Source: a bacterium (GTDB lineage: Bacteria > BMS3Abin14). Taken from it: a stretch of DNA of 64,000 bases. Numbering within the stretch: position 1 is the stretch's first letter; the number at the start of each line of letters is the position of its first letter. Location of the stretch: positions 1,809,162-1,873,161 of the forward strand of contig CP070719.1 of the NCBI GenBank assembly GCA_020350725.1. Direction: 5' to 3'. A program made the position numbers and the translations under genes. The notes under the pieces are model-generated. The model did no database searches. It was not told the origin of the DNA and was given only the letters and a program-made list of their open reading frames with translations. Shown piece by piece: positions 46,182 to 54,978 of this stretch.

Positions 46182-46961
46182 ATGAATGACGTGATCAATG
46201 CATTTCTGCTGGGAGTCCTTCAGGGCCTTACCGAATTTTTACCCGTCTCCAGTTCCGGCCATCTGGTCATCGTTCGCTCCCTCATGCCGGAATTCGTCGC
46301 CCCACCGGAGATATTCGACGTTCTCCTTCACGGAGGCACCCTGATCGCTCTGGGCGTCTATTTCAAAAGGGATCTTGCCGGGATAACTTCGGATATAGTC
46401 CATCGACAGCGTAGAGGTCTCCACCTTCCCCTGATGCTTTTCGTTGCCAGCATTCCTGTCGGTGTGGTGGGATTTTTCTGGGCAGATACCGTCACACCTC
46501 TCTTTTCCTCTCCCAGGGTGGCCTCTTTTGGCCTGATCGGAACGAGTGTTTTGTTGGCCTCTGCAGCCCGCTTCGGGAGAGGTGAGAGGACGATGGGGCA
46601 GATGCAACTTTGGCAGGCATTTGCGGTTGGCTGTTTTCAGGCATTTGCAGTTATACCTGGTGTCTCGAGATCCGGGGCTACGATTTCACTGGCCCTAATT
46701 CTGGGCTTTTCGGGCACGGAATCCGCACGCTTTTCCTTTCTCCTCTCCATCCCCGCCATACTGGGAATTGTCGCCGTCAGGGTTGCCGGGCTGGGGGGAT
46801 CGGGGATGATCGGAATATATCTTGTGGGAGCGATAGCTGCAGCCGTATCGGGCTGGCTGTCGATCGCTCTTCTCATGCGGGTTCTCCTCAAGAGAAGGCT
46901 CCTTCCATTTACCCTTTACTGTTTCGCTCTCGGTTCCTTTTCCCTGGTGTTTCTGGTATGA
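46182..46961 (+). CDS. uppP: Undecaprenyl-diphosphatase UppP (BacA)
   Basis: 259-residue polytopic enzyme recycling undecaprenyl diphosphate for cell-wall synthesis. Motifs: GLTEFLPVSSSGHL (E18, residues 17-27), the region around residue 50 (LLHGGTLIAL), and PGVSRSGATISLAL in the second half. Followed by ftsK after 72 bp. Confidence 0.94.
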   Translation: MNDVINAFLLGVLQGLTEFLPVSSSGHLVIVRSLMPEFVAPPEIFDVLLHGGTLIALGVYFKRDLAGITSDIVHRQRRGLHLPLMLFVASIPVGVVGFFWADTVTPLFSSPRVASFGLIGTSVLLASAARFGRGERTMGQMQLWQAFAVGCFQAFAVIPGVSRSGATISLALILGFSGTESARFSFLLSIPAILGIVAVRVAGLGGSGMIGIYLVGAIAAAVSGWLSIALLMRVLLKRRLLPFTLYCFALGSFSLVFLV

Positions 46962-47033
46962 GAGGATAAGTCCAAAGGGCCATTCGTTATGTTTTTGTGC
47001 TCAAGATGCCGCCAGTAACGCTTTCGGCTTCCC

Positions 47034-49241
47034 ATGAAGCGCATGGCTTATGGAAACCAAGCTGAATCTATGGCTAAAGACAAGGAAAAAGTCAGCCCCA
47101 CTGCCGTTTCCCGATGGCGGGAGGTCGTTGGAGTCCTGCTCACCGCTGTGGGCGTCTTCCTCCTCGTATCCCTGGTGTCCTTCCACCCCCAGGACGTGTC
47201 CCTCAACAGCACCGGCGTTTCCGGCGAAGGCGTCAGGAACATGGGCGGCGTCGTCGGGGCCCATCTTGCCGATATCATCATCCAGCTCCTCGGCCTGTCC
47301 GGATTTCTGATCCCCGTCCTCTTCCTTTTCCTGGGGGTCTCGCGTTTCTTCGCCAGACAATGGGGGGGTTGGTTTTTGAGGGTCTTGGGAGGCCTCTTTT
47401 TCCTTCTCTCCCTGTGCGTAATCCTCCAGTTGAGGATCGGGAATGCTCCCTTGCTGGGGGAATCGGCAAGGGACGCCGGAGGATTCATCGGCAGGCTGGC
47501 AGCCGAAGCCCTGGTAAGCTTCCTGGCGGTTCCGGGGGCTACTATCACCGCCCTCGCCGTTCTCCTGGCTTCCATGGTGCTGATCACGAGCCTGTCCCTG
47601 AAGACGCTGGCGGCGGCGGTCGCGGGAAGCTTCATGTGGACGGGAAGGCTTTTCGTCATCCGCAAGGAGCGTTTCAGAAGGCACAAGGCGGTCACCAAAG
47701 CCAAGGAGGTCGAGAAGAAGATCAAGCCCAGGGTGGTCAAAGGAGGGAGACCTGCCGTCCCGGGCGATGAATCAGTCGAGCCTGTTCAGGAGGAGTTTGA
47801 AAGCCTGCCGAGGCCCAAGGGGCGATTCTCTCTCCCCCCCCTGCGGCTCCTCGATCCACAGGATCACCGCCCGGGTGGGATCAGTGAGGAGGAGTATGTC
47901 GCCCAGTCCGGTATCCTCGAGCGAAAGCTCAGGGAGTACGGGGTCGATGGTATCGTCAAGGCGGTCAATCCAGGTCCGGTCATCACGGTCTTCGAGTACG
48001 AGCCCGCTCCCGGTGTGAAGATCAATCAGATCGTCAACCTCACCGGCGATCTTTCCCTGGCTCTGGGAGGAAGATCCATCCGTGTCGTGCCCCACATCCC
48101 TGGAAAATCGGTGGTGGGTATAGAGGTGCCGAACATGAATCCCGAAACGGTCAGCCTGAGGGAGATCCTGTCTTCGGCAGAGTTCAAGAGATCCAAAGGG
48201 ACCCTCAAGTTGGCCCTGGGCAAGGATACATCCGGTTTGCCCCTCGTCACCGACCTCGACTCCATGCCCCATCTCCTGATCGCCGGGGCAACCGGGCAGG
48301 GCAAAAGCGTGGCCATCAACTCCATAATCCTCAGTCTGATCACCAATCTCGTTCCCGACGAGGTGCGCTTCCTGATGATCGACCCCAAGATGCTCGAGCT
48401 GTCTCCCTACGAGGGCATTCCATACCTCCTGTCGCCGGTGGTCATGGAGCCCAAGAAGGCGGCGTCGGCCCTGAGGTGGGCAGTGGCGGAGATGGAGAGA
48501 CGGAATCAGCTCCTGGCTTTCCAACAGGTTCGCGATATCACCGGCTATAACCGGAAAATGGCCAAACTCGACCATCACCCTGAAGGCGATGATCCCCATA
48601 TCCCCCACATCGTGGTGATCATCGACGAGCTTGCGGACCTCATGATGGCGACATCACGTGAGGTCGAGGAATGCATCGCGCGCCTGGGCCAGATGGCCCG
48701 TGCGGCCGGTATCCACCTTGTCATTGCAACCCAGAGACCCTCGGTCGACATCATTTCCGGCAACATCAAGACGAACATAACCAGCAGGATCGCCTTCAAA
48801 GTCTTCGACAAGGCCAACTCCAGGGTCATTCTCGATGAGAACGGTGCCGAGCAGCTCCTCGGGAGGGGCGACTTTCTCTTTATCCGCCCGGGTATGCCCC
48901 GCATGGTCCGAGGTCACGGTTCCATGGTGACCGATGAGGAGGTCGCCAGGGTGGTAACCTTCCTCAAGGATCAGGGGGAGCCCGAATACAGGGATGATCT
49001 GTTCGAATATGACGCCCCTTCCCACACTCGAGATGAAGAAGAGGAGGACGAGAAATACGGAGAGGTTCTGGACTTCGTCTTCCGGAAAGGATACGCATCC
49101 GCCTCCATGATCCAGAGAAACTTCAAAGTGGGCTACAATCGCGCCGCCAGGATGGTGGAGAGAATGGAGACCGAAGGGATCGTTGGCCCCCCCGACGGGG
49201 CCAGGCCAAGGCCCGTCCTCAAGAGAGTCGACCTCGAATGA
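47034..49241 (+). CDS. ftsK: DNA translocase FtsK
   Basis: 735 residues. About four N-terminal membrane helices, a linker, and the FtsK/SpoIIIE motor with Walker A GATGQGKSVA (about 418) and Walker B VVIIDELADLMM (about 530), plus ATQRPSVDIISGNIKTN. The C-terminal gamma winged helix (YGEVLDFVFRKGYASASMIQRNFKVGYNRAARMVERME) binds KOPS-like sequences. The start is uncertain: ATG 47034, 47043 or 47070, none with a clear ribosome site. Confidence 0.94.
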   Translation: MKRMAYGNQAESMAKDKEKVSPTAVSRWREVVGVLLTAVGVFLLVSLVSFHPQDVSLNSTGVSGEGVRNMGGVVGAHLADIIIQLLGLSGFLIPVLFLFLGVSRFFARQWGGWFLRVLGGLFFLLSLCVILQLRIGNAPLLGESARDAGGFIGRLAAEALVSFLAVPGATITALAVLLASMVLITSLSLKTLAAAVAGSFMWTGRLFVIRKERFRRHKAVTKAKEVEKKIKPRVVKGGRPAVPGDESVEPVQEEFESLPRPKGRFSLPPLRLLDPQDHRPGGISEEEYVAQSGILERKLREYGVDGIVKAVNPGPVITVFEYEPAPGVKINQIVNLTGDLSLALGGRSIRVVPHIPGKSVVGIEVPNMNPETVSLREILSSAEFKRSKGTLKLALGKDTSGLPLVTDLDSMPHLLIAGATGQGKSVAINSIILSLITNLVPDEVRFLMIDPKMLELSPYEGIPYLLSPVVMEPKKAASALRWAVAEMERRNQLLAFQQVRDITGYNRKMAKLDHHPEGDDPHIPHIVVIIDELADLMMATSREVEECIARLGQMARAAGIHLVIATQRPSVDIISGNIKTNITSRIAFKVFDKANSRVILDENGAEQLLGRGDFLFIRPGMPRMVRGHGSMVTDEEVARVVTFLKDQGEPEYRDDLFEYDAPSHTRDEEEEDEKYGEVLDFVFRKGYASASMIQRNFKVGYNRAARMVERMETEGIVGPPDGARPRPVLKRVDLE

Positions 49242-49885
49242 TCCGTCTCCTGGCGTTGATGACCGTTCTCCTCTGTGCCTGGCCCCTTCGGGCTTCCGAC
49301 GTCCCCGATGACGCCGCCAGGGCGATGGCCCTGGTCCGTGAGACGTACGGGACACTGACCGCCATCAGGGCCGATTTCGTCCAGACGGAAGAGAGGCCCG
49401 GAGTCGGTGTCTCCCTCAGGGAGGAAGGGGTCCTTTCCTTCCTGCTCCCTGACATGATGAGGTGGGACTATGGGGGTGAGAAGCCCCATCGGGTCGTGAT
49501 CGACGGCGACCTGGTCTGGATCTACACGCCGTCGCGCAAGCAGGTTGTCCGGAGGAGGATGACGCCCGAGGAGATGAGACAGGGTGCCGCCACCTTCCTT
49601 CGCGGTATGGACGGCCTGGAGCGTGATTTCTCCGTCCGATCCGCCGGGGGAAATGAGGAACACCGTTATCTGCTCGATCTCTACCCCAGATCGGACACCA
49701 CCCCCTACGAGCGGATCCGGGTGGCAGTGAATAAGGAGACGGGGATCATCGAGCGGATCGGCATTCACCATCGTATAGGAAATGTCACAACCATAACCTT
49801 TACCGACATCGAGACCGAGGTCAGCCTGCCGCGGTCCCTCTTCGCGTGGGACATCCCGGATGGGGTGGAGGTCATAGAACCGTGA
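49238..49885 (+). CDS. lolA: Outer-membrane lipoprotein carrier LolA
   Basis: 215 residues. Signal peptide (MIRLLALMTVLLCAWPLRAS) and the LolA fold: IRADFVQTEERPG..., EGVLSFLLPDMMRWDYGGEKPHRVVIDGDLVWIYTPSRKQVV, followed by the half-barrel repeat. It ferries lipoproteins across the periplasm, such as the LpoA-like protein nearby. ATG 49238 overlaps ftsK by four bases. Confidence 0.88.
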   Translation: MIRLLALMTVLLCAWPLRASDVPDDAARAMALVRETYGTLTAIRADFVQTEERPGVGVSLREEGVLSFLLPDMMRWDYGGEKPHRVVIDGDLVWIYTPSRKQVVRRRMTPEEMRQGAATFLRGMDGLERDFSVRSAGGNEEHRYLLDLYPRSDTTPYERIRVAVNKETGIIERIGIHHRIGNVTTITFTDIETEVSLPRSLFAWDIPDGVEVIEP

Positions 49886-49996
49886 ACCTTCGACGAGTCG
49901 TCACCCGGCAGTCGGCATCCGGTTTTGAGAACGTGGAAATAGTGTAATACCACTGAATGCGGAATTTTCTTTGTCTGGCAGGCAGTTGAGATCCCG

Positions 49997-51289
49997 ATGA
50001 AAGTCGCCGTCACATCCCTGGGCTGCTCCAAGAACCTCGTCGACACGGAGGTGATGCTCGGTCACCTTGCCCGCGCCGGATGCTCGGTAGTGGAAGAGCC
50101 GGAGGGGGCGGACTGCCTCCTCGTCAACACCTGCGCCTTCCTCACGGAAGCGGTCCAGGAAGCGCTGGACCGGATCGTCGAGCTGGCCCAATACAGATCC
50201 AGGGGAGACGTCGCGAGACTGGTGGTGACAGGCTGCCTGGTGAGCCGTTATGGATCGGACCTGCGAAAGGAGATCCCCGAGATCGACGCCCTGGTGGGCC
50301 CCTCGAGCCTCGAGGAGGTTGTCGAAGCCGTCACCGGCCGATCCGACAGCGTGAACGAAAAGGAACAGGAGTTTCCACTCCGCTTGAGGTCGAGCCCCGG
50401 TCACAGAGCCTACCTCAAGGTCGGCGAGGGATGCTCCAATCACTGCACCTACTGCCTGATCCCCCACCTCAGGGGGCCGTTCCGGAGCCGTACCGCCGAT
50501 TCCGTCATCTCCGAAGCCGGATGGCTCATGGATCAGGGAGTGCGCGAGATCAGCCTCGTCGCACAGGACACGGGGCGGTTCGGGTCGGATAACGGAGAGG
50601 GAAATCTGGCCGGCCTGGTCCGCCGGATCCTGGCCCTCCCCGGGGATGCCTGGATCCGCATCCTTTACGTCCACCCCTCCCGGATAGAGGAACAACTGCT
50701 GGATGTAATGGTCTCGGACAGCCGGGTCTGCCGGTACATGGACATCCCCTTTCAGCACGTGTCTGCCGCGGTTCTCGACCGGATGGGACGGATGGAGGTA
50801 CCCCGCGCGGAGGCTGTTCTCCGGAGGGTTCGCGATGCCGTTCCGGGAGTGTTCATCAGGACCACCTTGATGACCGGCTTCCCAGGGGAGACCGGAGAGG
50901 ACTTCCGGGAACTGCTCCGTTTTGTCGAGGGCGCCGATATCGACCATCTCGGGGTATTTCCCTACAGCCGTGAGGAAGGAACGCCGGCCGCCTCCATGGC
51001 CGGGGGGGTCGGGGGGGACGTCGCCGTGGAGAGGGCGCGTATCCTCATGGAGATTCAAGACAGTGTCTCATCCCGCCGGCTCGGGAATCTGGTTGGAAAA
51101 AGGCTGGACGTCCTGGCCGAGGGGACGGACGAGAAGGGTCCCTTCGGCCGCCACAGGGGTCAGGCGCCCGAGGTGGACGGGGTGGTGAGACTGGACAGGA
51201 CGGTGGAGCCGGGGCGGGTCGTACCGGTGAGGATCGTCGGGAGCGGGGTGTACGATTTAATCGGGGAGGTGTTGGGCACTAAGGGCTGA
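49997..51289 (+). CDS. rimO: Ribosomal protein uS12 methylthiotransferase RimO
   Basis: 430 residues. UPF0004 cluster ligands C10, C46 and C80 (SLGCSKN, VNTCAF, VTGCL), the radical SAM motif C146-SNH-C150-TY-C153, YCLIPHLRGPFRSRT and a C-terminal TRAM-like domain. RimO adds a methylthio group to an Asp of ribosomal protein S12. The stop TGA and the final residues (GTKG) coincide with a heptad repeat (CACTAAG-GGCTGAG-AGCTAAG), so the end may have been altered by it. Confidence 0.92.
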   Translation: MKVAVTSLGCSKNLVDTEVMLGHLARAGCSVVEEPEGADCLLVNTCAFLTEAVQEALDRIVELAQYRSRGDVARLVVTGCLVSRYGSDLRKEIPEIDALVGPSSLEEVVEAVTGRSDSVNEKEQEFPLRLRSSPGHRAYLKVGEGCSNHCTYCLIPHLRGPFRSRTADSVISEAGWLMDQGVREISLVAQDTGRFGSDNGEGNLAGLVRRILALPGDAWIRILYVHPSRIEEQLLDVMVSDSRVCRYMDIPFQHVSAAVLDRMGRMEVPRAEAVLRRVRDAVPGVFIRTTLMTGFPGETGEDFRELLRFVEGADIDHLGVFPYSREEGTPAASMAGGVGGDVAVERARILMEIQDSVSSRRLGNLVGKRLDVLAEGTDEKGPFGRHRGQAPEVDGVVRLDRTVEPGRVVPVRIVGSGVYDLIGEVLGTKG

Positions 51290-51338
51290 GAGCTAAGGAA
51301 CAAAAACCAAGAGCCTTGTTCCCGGTTCTCAGTTCTCT
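51277..51338. repeat. Heptad tracts overlapping the rimO stop
   Basis: CACTAAG-GGCTGAG-AGCTAAG (51277-51297) spans the stop codon. GTTCCCG-GTTCTCA-GTTCTCT (51318-51338) follows. Confidence 0.7.
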
Positions 51339-51362
51339 GAACACAGACCCCCGGCATTTTCC

Positions 51363-52094
51363 ATGACCGCCAAATCCATCGACATAATTGGGGGAAAGGG
51401 TCTGAGACTCGTCCAGGATTCCCGGGGCGTTAAAGCCTCCGTCGACGGCCTCCTCCTTGCCCGCTTCGTCAGACCGGAGCCCGGATGGCGGGTGGCCGAC
51501 CTGGGATGCGGCAACGGATTGGTCGGCCTTATCCTTGCCTCGGAGCAGCCGGAATGTACCGTGTTGGGAGTTGACATCCAGGAGGCTCTTCTGACCAACG
51601 CGGCAGAGAGCGCCGCAGTCAACGATCTTGACAATATCCGGTTCCTCGGAGCTGACCTGAGAGCCTACCCCTGGCCAGACAACCTTGCCAGGTTCGATCT
51701 GGTCGCGGCCAACCCCCCCTACAGGAAGGTCGGAACGGGGCGCATCAGTCCCGATCCAGGCCGTGCGGCAGCCAGGCACGAGGTGGTCGGGAGCGTCCAT
51801 GATTTCGCCGCCTCCGCCTCAGCCATGCTCCGCGACGGCGGGTGTTCGACCTGGGTGTTTCTTGCCGCACGCTACCAGGACCTGATCGAGGCCCTGGTGA
51901 ATGCCGGCCTGGAGGCGGTACGCAGCAGATACGTTCGATCCAGGGCCGGGGACGAACCTTCCCTGGTCCTGGTGGAGGCGATCAAGGGAGGCGGGGTTGG
52001 ATCTGCCTGGCAGGAGCCTCCGCTTACCCTCTACCGGGGTCCCACCGGAAGGGACTACACGGATGAGGCAAGAGAGCTGCTGTATGGGGGGTAG
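51363..52094 (+). CDS. TrmN6-like tRNA1(Val) adenine(37)-N6-methyltransferase
   Basis: 243 residues. Class I SAM motif VADLGCGNGLVGLIL (44-58), acidic pair GVDIQ, and the amino-methyltransferase motif NPPY (117-120) followed by RKVGTGRISPDPGRAAARHE, the pattern of TrmN6 (YfiC). It would methylate the base at position 37 of a valine tRNA; assignment to that substrate is by family. Confidence 0.85.
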   Translation: MTAKSIDIIGGKGLRLVQDSRGVKASVDGLLLARFVRPEPGWRVADLGCGNGLVGLILASEQPECTVLGVDIQEALLTNAAESAAVNDLDNIRFLGADLRAYPWPDNLARFDLVAANPPYRKVGTGRISPDPGRAAARHEVVGSVHDFAASASAMLRDGGCSTWVFLAARYQDLIEALVNAGLEAVRSRYVRSRAGDEPSLVLVEAIKGGGVGSAWQEPPLTLYRGPTGRDYTDEARELLYGG

Positions 52095-52126
52095 AGGTTA
52101 AAGGGGAAAGGCATTAATAGTCCTGA

Positions 52127-52190
52127 GAGATAAGTGCTCAGAGATAAGGTTTGGGCCCATTTACTTAGCCCTTATCACTTAGGACTTAGG
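52127..52190. repeat. Heptad repeat tracts
   Basis: GAGATAA-GTGCTCA-GAGATAA (52127-52147) and ACTTAGC-CCTTATC-ACTTAGG-ACTTAGG (52163-52190). Confidence 0.75.
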
Positions 52191-52369
52191 ACTGGTGTTA
52201 ACTGCAGCCCAGGATCCGAGAGTCTTTAACCTTCCTCCCCCTCTCCCCCCTTGTTGTCGCGCCGATCCGTGGTTAGCCTAGAAGTATAGACCCGTTACAA
52301 ATTAATAACGATTGCAATTTACTGCCCCAGGTGGCATGGTTCAGGGACCCGATCCCATGGAGGTACGAC

Positions 52370-52969
52370 TTGAGAAGGACGCTGTTTCTGCCCCTCTGCC
52401 TGATCACATTCGGTCTCCTCTGTCCTGATGCTCACGCCGGTGAGGGGTGGTATATCCAGGGGGCCGGAGGTGCCTCGCTGGCCGGTGACGCGACCTTCTC
52501 CGGTGCCGGCGGCGATGATCTGGTGGAATACGAACCGGGACTGAATCTATCCGGATCTGCCGGTTACGGGTTTTCCCGGTTCAGGATCGAGGCCGAGCTC
52601 GCCTATCGAGCGAACGAAGTCGAGGAGATAGACGGGTTGAGGAGCGAGGGGGACGTGGAAACCTACTGCCTCCTCCTGAATTGCTTCTTCGAATTCGAGA
52701 ACCGATCCCGCTGGGTTCCCTATATCGGTTTCGGTGCAGGACTGGCCGATTTTCGTCTCAGCGATCTGCAGATAGGGGCCGTGAACCTCGATGAAAGGGA
52801 CAGCGTCCCTGCCTACCAGGTCGCAGTCGGAGTCGGTCTGGATGTGGACGACCAGCTCAGTTTCACCCTGGACTACCGTTATTTCACCACCTCCGATCCC
52901 AATTTTGACGGCATCGATGCGGAGTACGACGCCCACACCCTCACCGTAGGCCTGAAAATTTTCCTGTAG
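52370..52969 (+). CDS. Outer-membrane beta-barrel protein (199 aa)
   Basis: About 199 residues after signal peptide LFLPLCLITFGLLCPDAHAG. The mature part has the alternating pattern of an 8-strand OmpW/OmpA-like barrel: WYIQGAGGASLAG, NLSGSAGYGFSRFRIEAELAYRAN, WVPYIGFGAGLADF, LSFTLDYRYFTTSDP, TLTVGLKIFL. I prefer TTG 52370, with GGAGGT five bases upstream, to GTG 52331 with no ribosome site. It has a relative immediately downstream. Function unknown; barrels of this size usually have structural or small-molecule roles. Confidence 0.7.
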   Translation: MRRTLFLPLCLITFGLLCPDAHAGEGWYIQGAGGASLAGDATFSGAGGDDLVEYEPGLNLSGSAGYGFSRFRIEAELAYRANEVEEIDGLRSEGDVETYCLLLNCFFEFENRSRWVPYIGFGAGLADFRLSDLQIGAVNLDERDSVPAYQVAVGVGLDVDDQLSFTLDYRYFTTSDPNFDGIDAEYDAHTLTVGLKIFL

Positions 52970-53158
52970 GGCAAAGATCCCCGGTCTCTAAATCCCTGAT
53001 TTCCCATGCCTAACGTCTCTTTCCGGTTTTCCTCCTCCCTTCCCTTTTCCGGATGTTTTCTGGTAAAGTCCTTGCCGGAAAGTCGCCACCGGCAATAAAG
53101 CCTGTGCCCGCCGCCGAGGTCAGCGCCCCGGGGCGGCATCCGACAGCGGGGAAGAATT

Positions 53159-53779
53159 ATGAAAAGGCTCACCTCAGGCCTTATTGTCCTCCTGCTCCCC
53201 TGCCTTTGGGTCCAGGCGGCTCTCGCTTCAGAGGTATACTATCTTTCCATCCGGTCCGGTCAGTCCACGCTCCTCGACGCCGCCTCCGACGATCTGGTGG
53301 ACGATCCGGACATGGGGGAATTGAAGGTGGTCTATGATGGCGGCACCCACACGGCCGGAGCTTTCGGATGGTCCTTCATGGACGGCCGCGTGGAGCTCGA
53401 GGTGACGGACGGGGAGGCGAAGGTCGAGAGCAGGGGGGGCATGCCTCCCTCCGCCGGCGTCCGCTGTTCCCTTCAAAGCCTCATGTTCAACGGCTTCTAT
53501 GACATCGAGACCTGGTCCACCTGGAATCCCTATGTCGGCCTGGGTTTCGGGGGAGCCGTGCTGACGATCGAGGAGGGCGGGGCGGAAGACGATGACTTGG
53601 TGTTGGCCTATCAGGCGGGAGGAGGCATTGCTGTGAGGCTCGGCAATAACGTGGCCGTCGATCTCCAGTACTGGTTCTTCGTCACCAGCGAATACGAGCT
53701 TCTAGTGGGCAACAGCGAGTATCAGGATCTGCTGCAGAGCCACAACCTTTCCCTGGGCCTGAGGTACTATCTCGAGTAG
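53159..53779 (+). CDS. Outer-membrane beta-barrel protein (206 aa), relative of the preceding gene
   Basis: 206 residues. Signal peptide (LIVLLLPCLWVQAALAS), then barrel-like strands: VYYLSIRSGQSTLLDA, WNPYVGLGFGGAVLTI, VAVDLQYWFFVTSEYELL, HNLSLGLRYYLE. The WxPYxGxGxG and (L)xYxxFxTS motifs match the previous protein, so the two are probably paralogues. The 189-bp gap between them shows no terminator. ATG 53159 with GGGGAAG upstream. Confidence 0.75.
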   Translation: MKRLTSGLIVLLLPCLWVQAALASEVYYLSIRSGQSTLLDAASDDLVDDPDMGELKVVYDGGTHTAGAFGWSFMDGRVELEVTDGEAKVESRGGMPPSAGVRCSLQSLMFNGFYDIETWSTWNPYVGLGFGGAVLTIEEGGAEDDDLVLAYQAGGGIAVRLGNNVAVDLQYWFFVTSEYELLVGNSEYQDLLQSHNLSLGLRYYLE

Positions 53780-54080
53780 GGCCCTGCGGACGTGATAACC
53801 AGTTCACGGTTCACTGTTTAGGGTGGAAATAAGAGCATTAGAGCATTAGAAATTAGAGATTAGAGATCGATCCAAGATCCAAAAAGGTAGTTCACGGTTC
53901 ACAGTTCACAGCTGGAAAGCAGACCATTAGAGATTAGAGCATTAGACATTATTGCCAAAATCCGAAACTAGGGACATCTCTGTGGCACTCTGTGGCGGCG
54001 TCTCAAGGGACGCCTCCGTGTCCTCTGTGTTAAATTCCTTCCTCCTGAATTCTGGCTCCTGACTCCTTTTCAAAGGCACG

Positions 54081-54243
54081 TTCCACGTTCCGGATACTAA
54101 CTGTGAACTGAGAGCTGAGTCCCAAGGACTCAGTGATATGTGGTCAGTAACACCTCACTATACTTATCTCTTAGCACTATATATCCCTCTCCCATGCGCC
54201 CCCTCTGGACGCTGGCCTCTGGACTCTGGACTCTTTTCTCCCC
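54081..54243 (+). repeat. Left arm of a 163-bp inverted repeat
   Basis: Matches the reverse complement of 56578-56740 at 160 of 163 positions (by-eye comparison). It includes a perfect hairpin, CTGAGTCC-CAA-GGACTCAG (54114-54132). Confidence 0.85.
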
Positions 54244-54315
54244 CTCACCCATGCGCCCCCTCTGGACGCTGGCCTCTGGGCTCTGGACTCATTTCTCCCC
54301 CTCACCCATGCGCCC
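54191..54315 (+). repeat. 57-bp tandem repeat, about 2.2 copies
   Basis: Copies begin at 54191 and 54248 (CCCATGCGCC...), with a partial third at 54305. The unit itself contains TCTGGAC-GCTGGCC-TCTGGAC-TCTGGAC in 7-bp phase. A further partial unit at 54477-54515 overlaps the stop of the dciA-like gene. Confidence 0.85.
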
Positions 54316-54505
54316 CCGCGCCGGAAGATTGAGGTTCCATGCTGTCTGGTAAGTATCGGTGTAACGAGGTATGGAGGTGTCGAGGAATTCAATCTCAGGT
54401 TCCTTCTTTGTTGTTCTTAAAACCTCGATACTTCGCTACCTCCATACTTCGGTACGCATTACCTTTAATTCGTTCCCTCTGGACGCTGGCCTCTGGACCC
54501 TGGAC

Positions 54506-54838
54506 TCATTTTTCCTCTGTCCCCCGACCCCTCATGAGGGTGAACCGGATATCGGTCACGACCCCTTTCCCGGCGAGATCGTCCAGCTTCTTGATGATCT
54601 CGTTCTTTCTCATGGACAATTCATTCATCCAGGAGGGATCACTGACTTCAACGATCATCGACTTGCCTCGGAATCGGACCGGCCTCGCGTGGCCGGACGC
54701 GTCCCCGGCGATCTGATCCCAGGCGATCATGATCATCCCCTGCCGGGCAGTATCTTCGGGAAGGCCGAGGTTGCGGAGAACCGAGCCGATGACCTGGCCC
54801 ACGGCCGTGGGTTCTCTCTTTATTCTGCGATCTCTCAT
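54506..54838 (-). CDS. DciA-like DUF721 protein
   Basis: 110 residues from ATG 54838. The DUF721 pattern is visible: KREPTAVGQVIGSVLRNLGLPE, IMIAWDQIAGDASGHARPVRFRGKSMIVEVSDPSWMNELSMRKNEIIKKL. DciA proteins help load the replicative helicase DnaB in bacteria lacking DnaC/DnaI. No good ribosome site stands before 54838; the frame is open up to 54895. The stop codon sits in a copy of the local repeat, so the native 3' end may have been replaced. Lies inside the 163-bp inverted-repeat pair. Confidence 0.75.
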   Translation of the reverse strand: MRDRRIKREPTAVGQVIGSVLRNLGLPEDTARQGMIMIAWDQIAGDASGHARPVRFRGKSMIVEVSDPSWMNELSMRKNEIIKKLDDLAGKGVVTDIRFTLMRGRGTEEK

Positions 54839-54919
54839 CAGGACGAAATTAATCTCCGGCTGAGGTAAATTCCTTGACAGTAAAAGGGAAATCACCTAAC
54901 TTAATATTAAGAATACTGT

Positions 54920-54935
54920 ATTTTGTATACAAAAT
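54920..54935. promoter_or_regulatory. Perfect 16-bp palindrome, likely GntR/FadR operator
   Basis: ATTTTGTATACAAAAT is a perfect palindrome with the TTGTATACAA core typical of FCD-type GntR operators. It lies 44 bp before the first GntR start, in the divergent region with the dciA-like gene. Confidence 0.7.
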
Positions 54936-54978
54936 TTCCCTCCCCCATCAGAGTCTGGATTATAACAGGATAGTGAGA

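Larger units (their letters stand above)
53780..54505. repeat. Repeat-rich non-coding region, heptad phased
   Basis: Over 700 bp without a credible gene. From 53802 to about 53955 it reads as continuous 7-mers (GTTCACG, GTTCACT; ATTAGAG, CATTAGA, AATTAGA, GATTAGA; GTTCACG, GTTCACA, GTTCACA). TCCTGAA-TTCTGGC-TCCTGAC follows near 54045. Then comes the left arm of a long inverted repeat, a 57-bp tandem repeat and another heptad stretch near 54420-54460. Confidence 0.85.

Noticed and set aside
54138-54352. Two overlapping small frames (64 and 70 codons) in the repeat region
   Set aside because: They are translations of the inverted and tandem repeats; the same words reappear on the opposite strand near 56640.
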